From assembly GCA_040902105.1 (NCBI GenBank), contig JBBDXW010000075.1, forward strand, positions 124,001 through 188,000: a DNA stretch of 64,000 bases, written 5' to 3'. The notes below the pieces were generated by a model that was not told where the DNA came from, did not search any database, and was given only the letters and a program-made list of their open reading frames with translations. Source of the stretch: IDS-8 sp040902105 (lineage in GTDB: Bacteria > Pseudomonadota > Gammaproteobacteria > Steroidobacterales > Woeseiaceae). Position 1 is the stretch's first letter. Each line of letters starts with the position of its first letter. Of the stretch, positions 1 to 8,602 are shown piece after piece. Both the position numbers and the translations under genes were made by a program.

Positions 1-120
1 GATCTAATGTGTCGCAAGAAGTGCGGCTATCAAATCCTGCCCGGAATCATCCCGGGACTCATCCCCGGCGACCAGGATCTCGACGGCTTTTACTTCGCGT
101 GTCTCAGGAAACAGGCCTGA
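1..120 (+). CDS. rsmB: 16S rRNA m5C967 methyltransferase RsmB, C-terminal end (partial)
   Basis: The first frame is open from base 1 to a TGA at 118-120 and encodes 39 residues ending in a Gly-rich turn followed by DGFYFACLRK. This matches the usual end of RsmB/Sun-family rRNA cytosine methyltransferases, where a short loop after the ILPG motif precedes the conserved D-GF-Y-A-L strand. The family methylates C967 of 16S rRNA using S-adenosylmethionine. Context supports the call: rsmB followed by a DUF4390 gene and ntrY-ntrX is a common gammaproteobacterial order. The rest of the gene lies outside the window, so catalytic residues cannot be checked. Confidence 0.8.
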   Translation, partial: DLMCRKKCGYQILPGIIPGLIPGDQDLDGFYFACLRKQA

Positions 121-127
121 CATCAAT

Positions 128-721
128 ATGAGAGGATTTCGAAAAGCCGACGTTGCGGCGCTCGCGCTCGGGCTGCTGATCGCGTTGCCGTCGGTGCTGC
201 TGGTGTATGCCCAGGATCGTCCAAGCCGCGAAGGTTATTTCGATGTCCGCTCCGCGTCGACCGCTGTCATCGACAATGTGATCGTGCTCGAGGCGCGCTT
301 GCAGCTCGTGCTGAGCGACGAGGCGCTGGATGCGCTGGACAGCGGCGTGCCTCTGACCATCGAACTGAAGCTCGAAGCGGTGCGCGAGCGCCGCTTTCTG
401 CCCGACGCAACCGATGCCGAGTTGACCTTGCGCTACGAACTCGGGTATCGACCGCTCAACCAGCGCTACATCGTCCGCAACCGAAACAGCGGCGACCAGG
501 ATTCTTTCGCGACACTTTACTCGGCGCTGAACAACCTGGGCCGGATTCAGGATCTGCCCGTGGTCGATGAGTCGGTGCTGGCGGCGGACGCGAGCTATCG
601 CATGCGGCTTCAGGCGCTCCTCAACACGCAACAGTATCCTGCACCGCTGCGGCTCCTGTTTTTCTGGCGCGACCAGTGGCAGCTGAAAAGCGAGTGGTTC
701 GAATGGTCACTCGAACGGTAA
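128..721 (+). CDS. DUF4390 family protein
   Basis: A 197-residue protein with one N-terminal hydrophobic segment (about residues 10-28) acting as signal anchor, followed by a soluble beta-rich region facing the periplasm. It matches the DUF4390 family in length, in the early FDVRSAS segment, and in the C-terminal FFWRDQW followed by SEWFEWSLE. Its biochemical role is unknown. It lies 7 bases after the rsmB stop and overlaps the start of ntrY, so it is probably cotranscribed with the NtrY/NtrX pair and may work with that sensor, which is inference from position only. Confidence 0.85.
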   Translation: MRGFRKADVAALALGLLIALPSVLLVYAQDRPSREGYFDVRSASTAVIDNVIVLEARLQLVLSDEALDALDSGVPLTIELKLEAVRERRFLPDATDAELTLRYELGYRPLNQRYIVRNRNSGDQDSFATLYSALNNLGRIQDLPVVDESVLAADASYRMRLQALLNTQQYPAPLRLLFFWRDQWQLKSEWFEWSLER

Positions 722-2934
722 AGAGGGTTCTCTATGGCGCGCTCGGCGCAACCGGCGTCGGGCTGGCGCTCTTTGCTTTCTACCTGTTGAGCCGCACTGC
801 CCAGGACGCCGGACAGTTCGACCAGCTGCAGAACCTGATTCTGCTGGTGAACATCGCCGGCGCGGTGGCTCTGCTTGCTTTGCTCATCGGCAATCTTGCA
901 AGGCTGGTACGCGACTACCGGGCGCATGTCCCGGGCGCGAAGCTCAAAGCCCGCATGGTAGCAATGTTCGTCGGCCTCGCCGCGCTGCCGCTCCTGATCG
1001 TGTTTTATTTTGCCATGCAGTTCATCAACCGCGGCATCGATACGTGGTTCAACGTCGAGGTCGAGGCCGGTCTCGACGATGCCCTGGCGTTGAGTCAGGC
1101 GTCACTGGGCATGCAAATGCGGGATCACCTCAACACGACGATCCTGATCGCCGAGCGTGTCCACGATGTCGGCGGGCGGGAACTCATTTTCGAACTCGGC
1201 ATGCTGCGCCGCGAAAGTGGCGCCAGGGAGATCACGGTCTACGGCGGCAGCGGCCGGATCATCGCCACCAGTTCGGACGACCTGGCCGACAGCCTGCCGG
1301 AACCGCCGAAAGAGGAAATGCTGATGCAGATTCAGCAGGACCGGCCGTACGTCAATCTCGATTCGGTGGAAGAAGGGGTCTACGAAATCCGCACGGCGGT
1401 CAGCTATGCATCGGCGAACGGCCCGAAAAGACAGGGCTTCGTTCGCGCCGTGTTTCCGGTGAACGAGAGAATGGGCCGCATGGCAGCGAACGTCGAGAGA
1501 TCCTACAGCGATTACAAGCGCGCCGTGTACCTGCGCGAGCCGCTGAAGAGAACGATCTCGATTACGCTCACTGTCGTCCTGATGATTTCGCTGCTTGCGT
1601 CCGTTTATGGCGCGTTCTTTTTCTCCCGCCGGCTCGTGGCACCGATCCAGGATCTCGTGGCCGGCACCCGTGCAGTGGCGAAAGGCGATTTCGACACCCG
1701 CCTGCCGACGCCGTCGCGCGATGAGATCGGCTTCCTGGTCAGTTCGTTCAACGATATGACGCAGAGGCTGTCCGCCGCGAGGCGCCAGGCGAGCCTGAGC
1801 CAGGCGCAGGTCGAAGCCGAACGCGCCAATCTCGAAGTAATCCTGGCCAGGCTTTCGACCGGTGTCGTTTCGCTCGAAGCGGATTTGCGCATCCGCACGG
1901 CGAATCAGGCGGCCGGAGCGATCCTTAACGTAGACCTGGAAAACCGGCTCGGCGAATTCCTGCCCGATGTCGCGGCCGGTCAACCGCTGCTGGAACAGTT
2001 TGTCGACGTGGGACGCGCTCACCTGAACGCCGGGGAGAAGGAATGGCGTGAGCAGATCGTGTTACGCGGCGAGGTCGGTCGCCGCGTCCTGACCTGCGCC
2101 TGCACGACCCTCCCGGGCGATGACGATCACGCGCCGGGCTTTGTGATCGTGTTCGACGACATCACCGCTTTGCTGCAGGCGCAACGCGACGCCGCCTGGG
2201 GTGAAGTCGCCCGCAGACTCGCGCACGAAATCAAAAACCCGCTGACGCCGATACAATTGTCCGCGGAACGGCTGCGGCGGAAGTACCTGCATACGATGTC
2301 GCACGACGAGGCACAGATTCTCGACCGCGCGACGCACACGATCGTGCAGCAGGTCGAGGCCATGAAGGAAATGGTCAACGCGTTCAGCAATTACGCGCGC
2401 GCACCGGACATCGATATCAGTCCGTTCGACATCGAAAAGCTCGCGCATGAGGTGGTCGATCTGTATCGGGCGCAGGAAAGCGGCATCGAAATAGAACTGC
2501 AGGCGGCCCCGTCTCTGCCGAAACTCGAAGCGGATATAGGCCGCGTTCGGCAGATATTGCACAACCTGATTCGCAATTCGATCGAAGCGCTGGAATCGAG
2601 CAGCCACGGGCACATCGTTGTGTCCGCAAGGTCGGACAGCCTGAACGGCATCGAGGTGGTGGAGATCGTCGTCGCGGATAACGGTCCGGGGTTCCAGACC
2701 GGATCGGTCAGTCAGGTATTCGATCCGTATGTAACGACCAAGCCCAGGGGTACGGGACTTGGGCTCGCAATAGTAAAGAAACTGGTGGAAGAACACGCCG
2801 GCACGATAGAAGCAGAAAACCGGGAAGAAGGTGGCGCAATGATTCGGATTCAACTGCCCGTGAACGAAACGGCACGGGAAGCCATGACTGTTCTGTTGCC
2901 CAGGCGCACGGAAAAACGGAGGGAAAGAGCATGA
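703..2934 (+). CDS. ntrY: NtrY-like sensor histidine kinase
   Basis: A 743-residue membrane sensor kinase. Two hydrophobic segments near the N-terminus and a third at about 85-105 come before a periplasmic-type sensor region. Another membrane segment follows at about residue 290, then a HAMP linker, a PAS-like region, a HisKA domain with the phospho-acceptor in LAHEIKNP (His508) and a HATPase domain with DNGPGF and GTGLGLAIV boxes. NtrY partners sense nitrogen or redox state and phosphorylate NtrX. The chosen ATG at 703 overlaps the DUF4390 gene by 19 bases; an in-frame GTG at 676 is possible but has no visible ribosome site. The stop overlaps the ntrX start (ATGA). Confidence 0.9.
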   Translation: MVTRTVKRVLYGALGATGVGLALFAFYLLSRTAQDAGQFDQLQNLILLVNIAGAVALLALLIGNLARLVRDYRAHVPGAKLKARMVAMFVGLAALPLLIVFYFAMQFINRGIDTWFNVEVEAGLDDALALSQASLGMQMRDHLNTTILIAERVHDVGGRELIFELGMLRRESGAREITVYGGSGRIIATSSDDLADSLPEPPKEEMLMQIQQDRPYVNLDSVEEGVYEIRTAVSYASANGPKRQGFVRAVFPVNERMGRMAANVERSYSDYKRAVYLREPLKRTISITLTVVLMISLLASVYGAFFFSRRLVAPIQDLVAGTRAVAKGDFDTRLPTPSRDEIGFLVSSFNDMTQRLSAARRQASLSQAQVEAERANLEVILARLSTGVVSLEADLRIRTANQAAGAILNVDLENRLGEFLPDVAAGQPLLEQFVDVGRAHLNAGEKEWREQIVLRGEVGRRVLTCACTTLPGDDDHAPGFVIVFDDITALLQAQRDAAWGEVARRLAHEIKNPLTPIQLSAERLRRKYLHTMSHDEAQILDRATHTIVQQVEAMKEMVNAFSNYARAPDIDISPFDIEKLAHEVVDLYRAQESGIEIELQAAPSLPKLEADIGRVRQILHNLIRNSIEALESSSHGHIVVSARSDSLNGIEVVEIVVADNGPGFQTGSVSQVFDPYVTTKPRGTGLGLAIVKKLVEEHAGTIEAENREEGGAMIRIQLPVNETAREAMTVLLPRRTEKRRERA

Positions 2935-4301
2935 GCACAGCACACGTGTTGGTTGTGGACGACGAGGCCGATATCAGAGCACTGATACAGGAAATACTCA
3001 CGGATGAGAACTACAGGGTCACCGTCGCCGCAAATGCGGCGGAGGCCCGCAGCGCGCGAAAGGGGAACAAGTTCGATCTCGTGTTGCTCGATATCTGGAT
3101 GCCGGATACCGACGGCATTTCCTTGCTGCGGGAATGGTCTGAGCACGGCGAACTCGACTCGCCGGTCGTGATCATGTCCGGCCACGGAACCGTCGATACG
3201 GCCGTTGAGGCGACGCGACTCGGCGCCCTCGATTTTGTCGAGAAGCCGCTGTCCATTGCCAAACTGCTGCGGACGGTTGAGCGCGGCCTGGAAAGCGCAC
3301 GGAGGCAGACAGGTTCTCGCGGGCACCTGCCGTCTCTGCTGGCGCCGGTCGGCCGCAGTCGCCTCATGCAGGATCTGCGGGACAAGGTTCAGCAATACTC
3401 GAACCACGAGTCGCCGGTATTGCTGACCGGCGAACCGGGCACCGGCCGCGGCGCTTTCGCACGTTACATTCACGCGTTGAGCAAGCGTGCCGAAGAACCC
3501 CTCGAGACCCTGCTTGCGGCGTCGCTTACTGAAAGTAATACGGAGGCGCAACTGTTCGGCAGTGAGGAAGGCGACGCGGTCCGGGCGGGGTACTTCGAGC
3601 GTGCCGGAGCGGGAACGCTCCTTGTCGAGGAGCTATCCGACCTCAACGAACAGGCACAGAAACTGATCCTGAGCGCCATGGAGCAACGCCGCTTCTCGCG
3701 CGTGGGCGGCCATGGGCAGATCGAGCTTTGCGCAAGAATCCTTGCGACCGTCCGCGACGACTACGAAAGTGCTATTGAACGCGGTCAGTTGAGGCGCGAG
3801 CTGGTGTCCAATCTGAATGTGCTGAGCATGCACGTGCCGCCGCTGCGGGAGTATGCGGAGGATGTCCCGGAGCTTCTGAGTTACTACGTCGACAAGCTGG
3901 TGGACTCGGAGGGACTGAAGTTTCGCCGTTTCAGCGTTGGCGCACAGAACCGGCTGCGCAATTATCCATGGCCCGATAACGTCCGCGAACTGAAAAACCT
4001 GGTTCGCAGACTGTTGCTGACGGGTTCCGGCGAAGAAATTACCCTCGACGAAATTGAACGTGAGTTGAGCGCGAGTTCGCAGACCGACGAGCCGCTGGTC
4101 AAACAGGATCTCCTGTCGCTGCCGTTACGTGAAGCGCGCGAGCAGTTCGAACGCGCCTACCTGCAGCAACAACTCGTGCTCTGTGACGGCAAAGTCGGCA
4201 AGCTGGCAAAACGGGTCGGCATGGAACGCACCCATCTGTACCGCAAACTGCGGTCCCTGGGCGTCGACTTCCGGGCGGTATCGACCACGGCAGACGATTA
4301 G
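2931..4301 (+). CDS. ntrX: NtrX-like response regulator with degenerate AAA+ domain
   Basis: 456 residues: receiver domain (acidic pocket at 10-12, phospho-acceptor Asp54 in LLDIWMPD), a sigma-54-type AAA+ central domain (about 140-370) and a Fis-type helix-turn-helix at the end (LAKRVGMERTHLYRKL). The central domain keeps the family fold, including YPWPDNVREL, but core motifs are altered. Walker A reads GEPGTGRG (Arg173 for Lys), Walker B reads LLVEE (Glu233 for Asp) and no GAFTGA loop is present. It therefore probably cannot activate sigma-54 polymerase by ATP hydrolysis and may act as an ordinary repressor or activator. It shares an ATGA overlap with ntrY. Confidence 0.88.
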   Translation: MSTAHVLVVDDEADIRALIQEILTDENYRVTVAANAAEARSARKGNKFDLVLLDIWMPDTDGISLLREWSEHGELDSPVVIMSGHGTVDTAVEATRLGALDFVEKPLSIAKLLRTVERGLESARRQTGSRGHLPSLLAPVGRSRLMQDLRDKVQQYSNHESPVLLTGEPGTGRGAFARYIHALSKRAEEPLETLLAASLTESNTEAQLFGSEEGDAVRAGYFERAGAGTLLVEELSDLNEQAQKLILSAMEQRRFSRVGGHGQIELCARILATVRDDYESAIERGQLRRELVSNLNVLSMHVPPLREYAEDVPELLSYYVDKLVDSEGLKFRRFSVGAQNRLRNYPWPDNVRELKNLVRRLLLTGSGEEITLDEIERELSASSQTDEPLVKQDLLSLPLREAREQFERAYLQQQLVLCDGKVGKLAKRVGMERTHLYRKLRSLGVDFRAVSTTADD

Positions 4302-4308
4302 CCGCAGT

Positions 4309-4331
4309 TCGCCCGCTTTCGCGGCTCCAAC
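4309..4331. repeat. REP-like palindrome, TTGGAGCC family, single copy
   Basis: Reads TCGCCCGCTTTCGCGGCTCCAA..., the reverse orientation of the TTGGAGCCCGCGAAAGCGGGCGA family seen elsewhere in the window, with one G missing from the stem. It sits just downstream of ntrX, between the convergent ntrX and capA-like genes, as is typical of REP elements. Confidence 0.6.
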
Positions 4332-4378
4332 AGCGCACGTCGGGGCCCGGTCTGGCGCCCGTGAAAACGGATCACCGG

Positions 4379-5575
4379 CTATGGCTGCTTTTGCAACCGG
4401 TGCTGCCACTCCGGCACATGCTCTTTGAACGCCGGCCGTGCTTCCGGAAGAATCCGTCCGTTATCGAGAAATCGAATACCCGGCGTGACGAAATCCTGGT
4501 GGCTCAGGTCGCGGATCAGGTGCAGCGCCTGTCGATTCTCATCAAGCTCCGGGCCCCCCGGCCGAATCTGCACGGTTGAATAAACCTGCCCCACGATGAA
4601 GCGTCCCTCGCCGTCCAGCGTCACCTGCAGAACAGGCGCAATGCCATTCAGGCCGTCGACGCTGATGCCGTAATAGGTGGCGAAATTTCCGAGGCTGTAC
4701 GCAATGAGCCGGTCGTTGTAGCGCTCCATCGCGCGCACGACGTGAGGACCGTGACCGAGCACCAGGTCGGCGCCGGCATCTACCATTTTTCTCGCAAAGT
4801 AGACGACGTCGCCGCGCGGCTCGCCGAAGTACTCCTCGTCGGCAAAGGGCACTCGAGTGACGTCGTTGCCCTCGGCGCCGCCGTGAAACGAGACGATCAC
4901 GACGTCGTGATTCGATGCGTGCTCGAGGACAATTTCCGCGGCCGCGTCGTAGTCGTGCATCAGGTTCGATTTCTGCGTAACGGCGAACGCGAGTACGGCG
5001 ACCTTGACGCCTTTCACGACGAGACTGGCGAAATCGCCCGCGCGCCCGGAGTGCGCGATACCGGCTTCATCCAGTGCGCGCATGCTCGCCGAGCGTCCGG
5101 CTTCGCCAAAGTCGCGCGAGTGATTGTTCGCGAGGCTTAGGATATCGAAGCCGGCGTCGACGAAGTGAGCCGCGTAACGCGACGGGGAACGAAACAGGAA
5201 GCAGGCTCTGGGATTGTTGCAGACCTTGCGCGGCTCGCCGCCGTCGAGAAGAACACCTTCGAGGTTGCCGAACGTCAGGTCGGCCGCGGCAAGCACCGGT
5301 GCGACGTCGCGCAGGAAGCCGACGCCGTCGTCATCGGGGAGATGATTTTCCGGATAGTCGGTGCCGAGCATCATGTCCCCGACAGCGGCGATGGTGATTT
5401 CCTGCTCGGGTTTTGCAGCGGGTTCAGGCAAGGGCCTTGACGGGGGGGCCGCAGGTTCGGCGGTCCGTTCCACGGCAACGTCCGGCGCAGTGGTGCATGC
5501 CGTGAGAAGAATCAGCAGCGACAGGAAGAATGACTTGCGATTTGCGGAGGCGCGGCCGCCCCGTTGTCTCTTCAT
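4379..5575 (-). CDS. CapA family (PGA-synthesis/metallophosphatase-like) lipoprotein
   Basis: 398 residues with a lipoprotein signal (hydrophobic stretch ending LLTAC, Cys at about 27) and a Pro/Ala-rich linker, then a CapA/PGA_cap domain. Family marks seen are AAVGDMMLG near the start of the domain, the NLEG motif, LANNHSRDFGEAG, VSFHGGAE, and GHGPHVV followed by YSLGNF. These are the metal-binding Asp, Asn and His positions of the calcineurin-like fold. Family members take part in poly-gamma-glutamate or other capsule export, but no capsule genes are nearby, so the substrate is unknown. It is convergent with ntrX and probably monocistronic. Confidence 0.85.
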   Translation of the reverse strand: MKRQRGGRASANRKSFFLSLLILLTACTTAPDVAVERTAEPAAPPSRPLPEPAAKPEQEITIAAVGDMMLGTDYPENHLPDDDGVGFLRDVAPVLAAADLTFGNLEGVLLDGGEPRKVCNNPRACFLFRSPSRYAAHFVDAGFDILSLANNHSRDFGEAGRSASMRALDEAGIAHSGRAGDFASLVVKGVKVAVLAFAVTQKSNLMHDYDAAAEIVLEHASNHDVVIVSFHGGAEGNDVTRVPFADEEYFGEPRGDVVYFARKMVDAGADLVLGHGPHVVRAMERYNDRLIAYSLGNFATYYGISVDGLNGIAPVLQVTLDGEGRFIVGQVYSTVQIRPGGPELDENRQALHLIRDLSHQDFVTPGIRFLDNGRILPEARPAFKEHVPEWQHRLQKQP

Positions 5576-5736
5576 CGTTCATTGAACGGGTCAGTCATGA
5601 TTTCCTCATACTGGAAGAAGCAGTCCGGGGTGTCCAGTGCACTTCGAAGCCTGGAGGTCGTTCTCGCCGGCCCGGCTTGTTCTGCCGCGTCACACCGGCG
5701 TACGATCTCGACCGCACTGACAGCGTGGAGTGATCA

Positions 5737-7506
5737 ATGAGGCGTCGACGGGTTGGAAGGCGAGGCCATGCTCACGCGGCGGCATCGCTGGCTTTGGCTG
5801 CCCTGGGTGTCTGCAGTCCCGGCGCGGCGGCCGATGCGCCGCGCGTGACCGGGCTCTACCGCTGCGGCGATCTGCTCGACTCTGTGCGATTCGAATTCTG
5901 TGTGGACTTCAGCGGCGGTCGCCCGGAAGACTTGCGATTGATGCTCGGCGGCCGGCTGCTGGACGCGGCGACCGGGGCCGGGGAGCAGATTCGGTTCGAA
6001 ATCGACCGCAGCAAGCATTCGAGCGGCCCGCTCTGCCTCGAGCAGGCCGGCGTACGCAGCAACTCCGTGTGGCTCTCAGTGCAGGACAGCGCAATCGTCG
6101 CGGCCGGCCCTGCGGAGGTCGCGAAAAACTCCGACGGCATCGACACCTACGTCGATCTCGTCAGCATCATCGTCGAGGAGGAGTTCGATGCCCTCGCCGA
6201 GGCTCGCCGGCTCGCCGGGAAATACGGTGCGAGCGTCGTCGGCTCCATCCCGCCATTGCGCGTCTATCAGCTACGGCTTTCCGTACCGGATCTCGTGCAC
6301 CGCGACGCCCTGGTTTTGCGTCTCGGCGGCGAAGAGAGCGTGGACACCGTCGTGATCGAGGAGTCCTCGGCGGAAGATGCCGAGACCGCCCGGCAACAGG
6401 AGCCGAGGCGGCCGGACAGCGAGGTGGCCGCCAACCGTTTCGTGGACGCAGTGGACTACTATCGCCGCAGGGTGCCCGGCCCGCCCGACGCGCGCGTCGA
6501 GCCCGCGCCCCAGCGGCTCGGCGTGATCGAGCGGGCGCTCGACTTCGATGCGCCGGATTTCTTCGGCCTGATCGAACCGAAGCCCGGAGAAATACACCTG
6601 TTCGGCCGGGATGCCGCAAGTCCTCGTCACCACGGCAGCACGATTGCCGGCATTCTGGCGGCGGGCTGGGACGATGGCGGCAACACCGGCTTTCTGCGGG
6701 CGCTCGACGGCCACCACAATGGTATCGACATCATCGTCGATCGCGGCTCCGACGCCGGCATCGCGGAGAACGTTGCCGCCTCGGTGCGGCTCGTTCAGGA
6801 CGGGGCGCGCGTGCTTAACTGGAGCTGGGGCGTGCACCGCGTGGGGGCCATCCGCGTCGGTGGCGGAGACATCGGCTCGGCGGTGCGGTCGGGCGTTGCG
6901 TTCGAGGGTTACGAGGAGCTGTTCGAGGAATTCTTTCTCTGGTTGCGCCGCCATCATCCCGAAGTCGTCGTAGTGAACTCGGCGGGCAATGCCAGCTCAT
7001 TCAGCGGTAGCGACGATTACCGGCTCCCCTCGTCTTTCGTTACGCCGCAGCTCATTGTAGTCGGCGCCCATCAACGCAGCGGCGAGGATGTTCCGGTGGG
7101 CCATCCGGACTATGCCGAGCAGCGGGGAACGTCCAATATCGACGCGCGCGTGGATATCACCGCAGCCGCCTGCGTCGCGGGCTCCGTGGCCGCGCAAGAC
7201 GACGTCGCGGAGTTGCATTGCGGCACGTCCTACGCCACTGCGCTGGTGAGCGGACTCGTGACCGCCATGCTGACGATCAACACCGAACTCATGCCCGACG
7301 AGATCCGCGAGTTGCTGCGGCGCGCATCCATGCCGATCGGCACCGAACTCGATTTCGAGCCGGCCGAAGCGGAGGACCTGACGGCGCCGATTCTGCCGTC
7401 GGAGCGCGCGGAGCAGCTGGATCACCCGGATGTCGGTCGCAGCGCGCGTCTCGACATGCGCCAGGCGCTGCTGCTGACTGTCGAAAGCCTGCACACCGTG
7501 GAGTAG
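5737..7506 (+). CDS. Secreted subtilase (S8)-like protein with altered catalytic triad
   Basis: 589 residues with a short signal peptide (ending AAADA at about 33), a non-catalytic N-terminal region of about 230 residues and a subtilase-like domain. The Ser motif CGTSYATALVSG (Ser498), the oxyanion Asn in NSAGN (Asn418) and the His motif HHGSTIAG (His299) are present. The usual Asp in V-I-D-S-G is Glu265 (GVIERALD). The protein may use a Glu-His-Ser arrangement, be a weak protease, or be an inactive binding protein. A GGAG ribosome site lies 6 bases before the ATG. It stands alone between the capA-like gene and an HDOD remnant. Confidence 0.8.
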   Translation: MRRRRVGRRGHAHAAASLALAALGVCSPGAAADAPRVTGLYRCGDLLDSVRFEFCVDFSGGRPEDLRLMLGGRLLDAATGAGEQIRFEIDRSKHSSGPLCLEQAGVRSNSVWLSVQDSAIVAAGPAEVAKNSDGIDTYVDLVSIIVEEEFDALAEARRLAGKYGASVVGSIPPLRVYQLRLSVPDLVHRDALVLRLGGEESVDTVVIEESSAEDAETARQQEPRRPDSEVAANRFVDAVDYYRRRVPGPPDARVEPAPQRLGVIERALDFDAPDFFGLIEPKPGEIHLFGRDAASPRHHGSTIAGILAAGWDDGGNTGFLRALDGHHNGIDIIVDRGSDAGIAENVAASVRLVQDGARVLNWSWGVHRVGAIRVGGGDIGSAVRSGVAFEGYEELFEEFFLWLRRHHPEVVVVNSAGNASSFSGSDDYRLPSSFVTPQLIVVGAHQRSGEDVPVGHPDYAEQRGTSNIDARVDITAAACVAGSVAAQDDVAELHCGTSYATALVSGLVTAMLTINTELMPDEIRELLRRASMPIGTELDFEPAEAEDLTAPILPSERAEQLDHPDVGRSARLDMRQALLLTVESLHTVE

Positions 7507-7576
7507 GCGGTTGCGGCGGGGGCCAGGCTGATCGACACGAATTCCTCAAGATTCGGGCGCGCCTGCCGATAGCTGA

Positions 7577-8016
7577 ACTGCCAGCTCGGCCGCGTTCAGG
7601 CCGATCAGCCAGGAGATCACCGATCTGCGCGCGGCGGTCAGCCGCCTGGGCTTCAATATGGTCCGCACAGTCGCCGTTGAGTTTGCCATGCGCCAACTGC
7701 GGCGCAGGGACGTCCGGTCCCCGGTTGCGCGTGCCGAAATCGAAGCGATCTGGCGCGACAGCCTGAAGGTTGCTTCCCTCTGCTACGTAATCGCGAAGCA
7801 CTACTCGCGCGTGAATGCGGACCAGGCAATGCTGACCGGGTTATTGCACGGCCTGGGTCGGCTCTATATCGTCATGCGCGCGGAAGAGTTGACGGACGTT
7901 TCCACGGTCAATATTCGCGAAGTGGCGGCCGGCTGGCAGGCGGTGATCGGCAAGGCCATCCTCGAAAGCTGGGGCCTGCCGGAGCCGTTGCAGCACGCCG
8001 TCGAGCATTCAGGCCG
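7577..8016 (+). pseudogene. HDOD-domain protein remnant, truncated at both ends
   Basis: An open frame directly after a TGA at 7574-7576 reads like the middle of an HDOD domain: SSAAFRP, ITDLRAAVSRLGFNMVRTVA, an LLHGLGRLY segment and ILESWGLPEPLQHAVEHS. HDOD proteins are non-catalytic HD-GYP relatives used in bacterial signalling. The N-terminal part of the domain is missing upstream in any frame, and similarity stops where the frame runs into the 3' end of the convergent SPOR gene at 8017. The only ATG in frame (7658) is inside the domain. A decayed gene is the simplest reading; a short expressed fragment cannot be excluded. Confidence 0.6.
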
Positions 8017-8595
8017 TCAGTCGCCCATTCGAATCCTCAGCACGTCGATATCCGCCTCACGCAGACGGCTTCTGATGACGTTCAGTTGCGCGAGGTCGTC
8101 AATCGGCCCGATGCGCACGCGATGATAGGTTTTGTCGTCGATAGTGACGCGCTGGATGGTTGATTCGATACCCTGCAAGGCAAGTTGCGCGCGGCGACGG
8201 TCCGCGTCCGCGTGCCGGGTGAAGGACCCTGCCTGCAGCACGTAGGTGCCGGGTTCGACCACCGCTTTTGCGGCCGTGTCGCTGCTGACGTCCGGCTCCT
8301 GCTCCGGGATGATGACTTCGAAATTCGGCAGCATGCTGTAGAAGTCGAAACGCGGCTTCGGCGGTGCGTCGCTGCCTGCGGGTACATTGTCCAACTGCGG
8401 AGAAGCAGTGTCCTCTGCCGCTTCCGACATGCTGGCCGCTTCCCGCGCCAATGGCTGCTGCGGAACGCGGGCGTTGCGCCCGTTGACATAGATGGCGAGC
8501 GCGACCGACAAGCCGATCGCAAGGCCGAAGAGCATCCACGCCCAGCCCGGATATTCACCTGCCTCAGTGCGATCCCTGCGTCGTTTCTTCGTCAT
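8017..8595 (-). CDS. SPOR-domain (FtsN-like) membrane protein
   Basis: 192 residues: basic cytoplasmic N-terminus (MTKKRRRDR), one transmembrane helix (about 18-38), a Pro/Glu-rich periplasmic linker and a C-terminal SPOR domain (about 115-190) with YVLQAGSF at its start and VRIGPI near the end. SPOR domains bind denuded peptidoglycan at the septum, and proteins of this shape following argS are FtsN-like in gammaproteobacteria. The gene begins 7 bases after the argS stop on the same strand and is probably cotranscribed with it. Whether it is the essential FtsN or a paralogue cannot be decided from the sequence. Confidence 0.85.
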   Translation of the reverse strand: MTKKRRRDRTEAGEYPGWAWMLFGLAIGLSVALAIYVNGRNARVPQQPLAREAASMSEAAEDTASPQLDNVPAGSDAPPKPRFDFYSMLPNFEVIIPEQEPDVSSDTAAKAVVEPGTYVLQAGSFTRHADADRRRAQLALQGIESTIQRVTIDDKTYHRVRIGPIDDLAQLNVIRSRLREADIDVLRIRMGD

Positions 8596-8602
8596 TTTCC
8601 TG

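Noticed and set aside
1044..1724. Long alternative-frame ORFs inside ntrY and other large genes
   Set aside because: They are Arg/Ala/Gly-rich shadows of GC-rich real genes without family features or ribosome sites.
5730..6818. Long plus-strand ORF overlapping the subtilase gene
   Set aside because: Low-complexity Arg/Gly-rich translation in a different frame; the 5737-7506 frame carries signal peptide and subtilase motifs.
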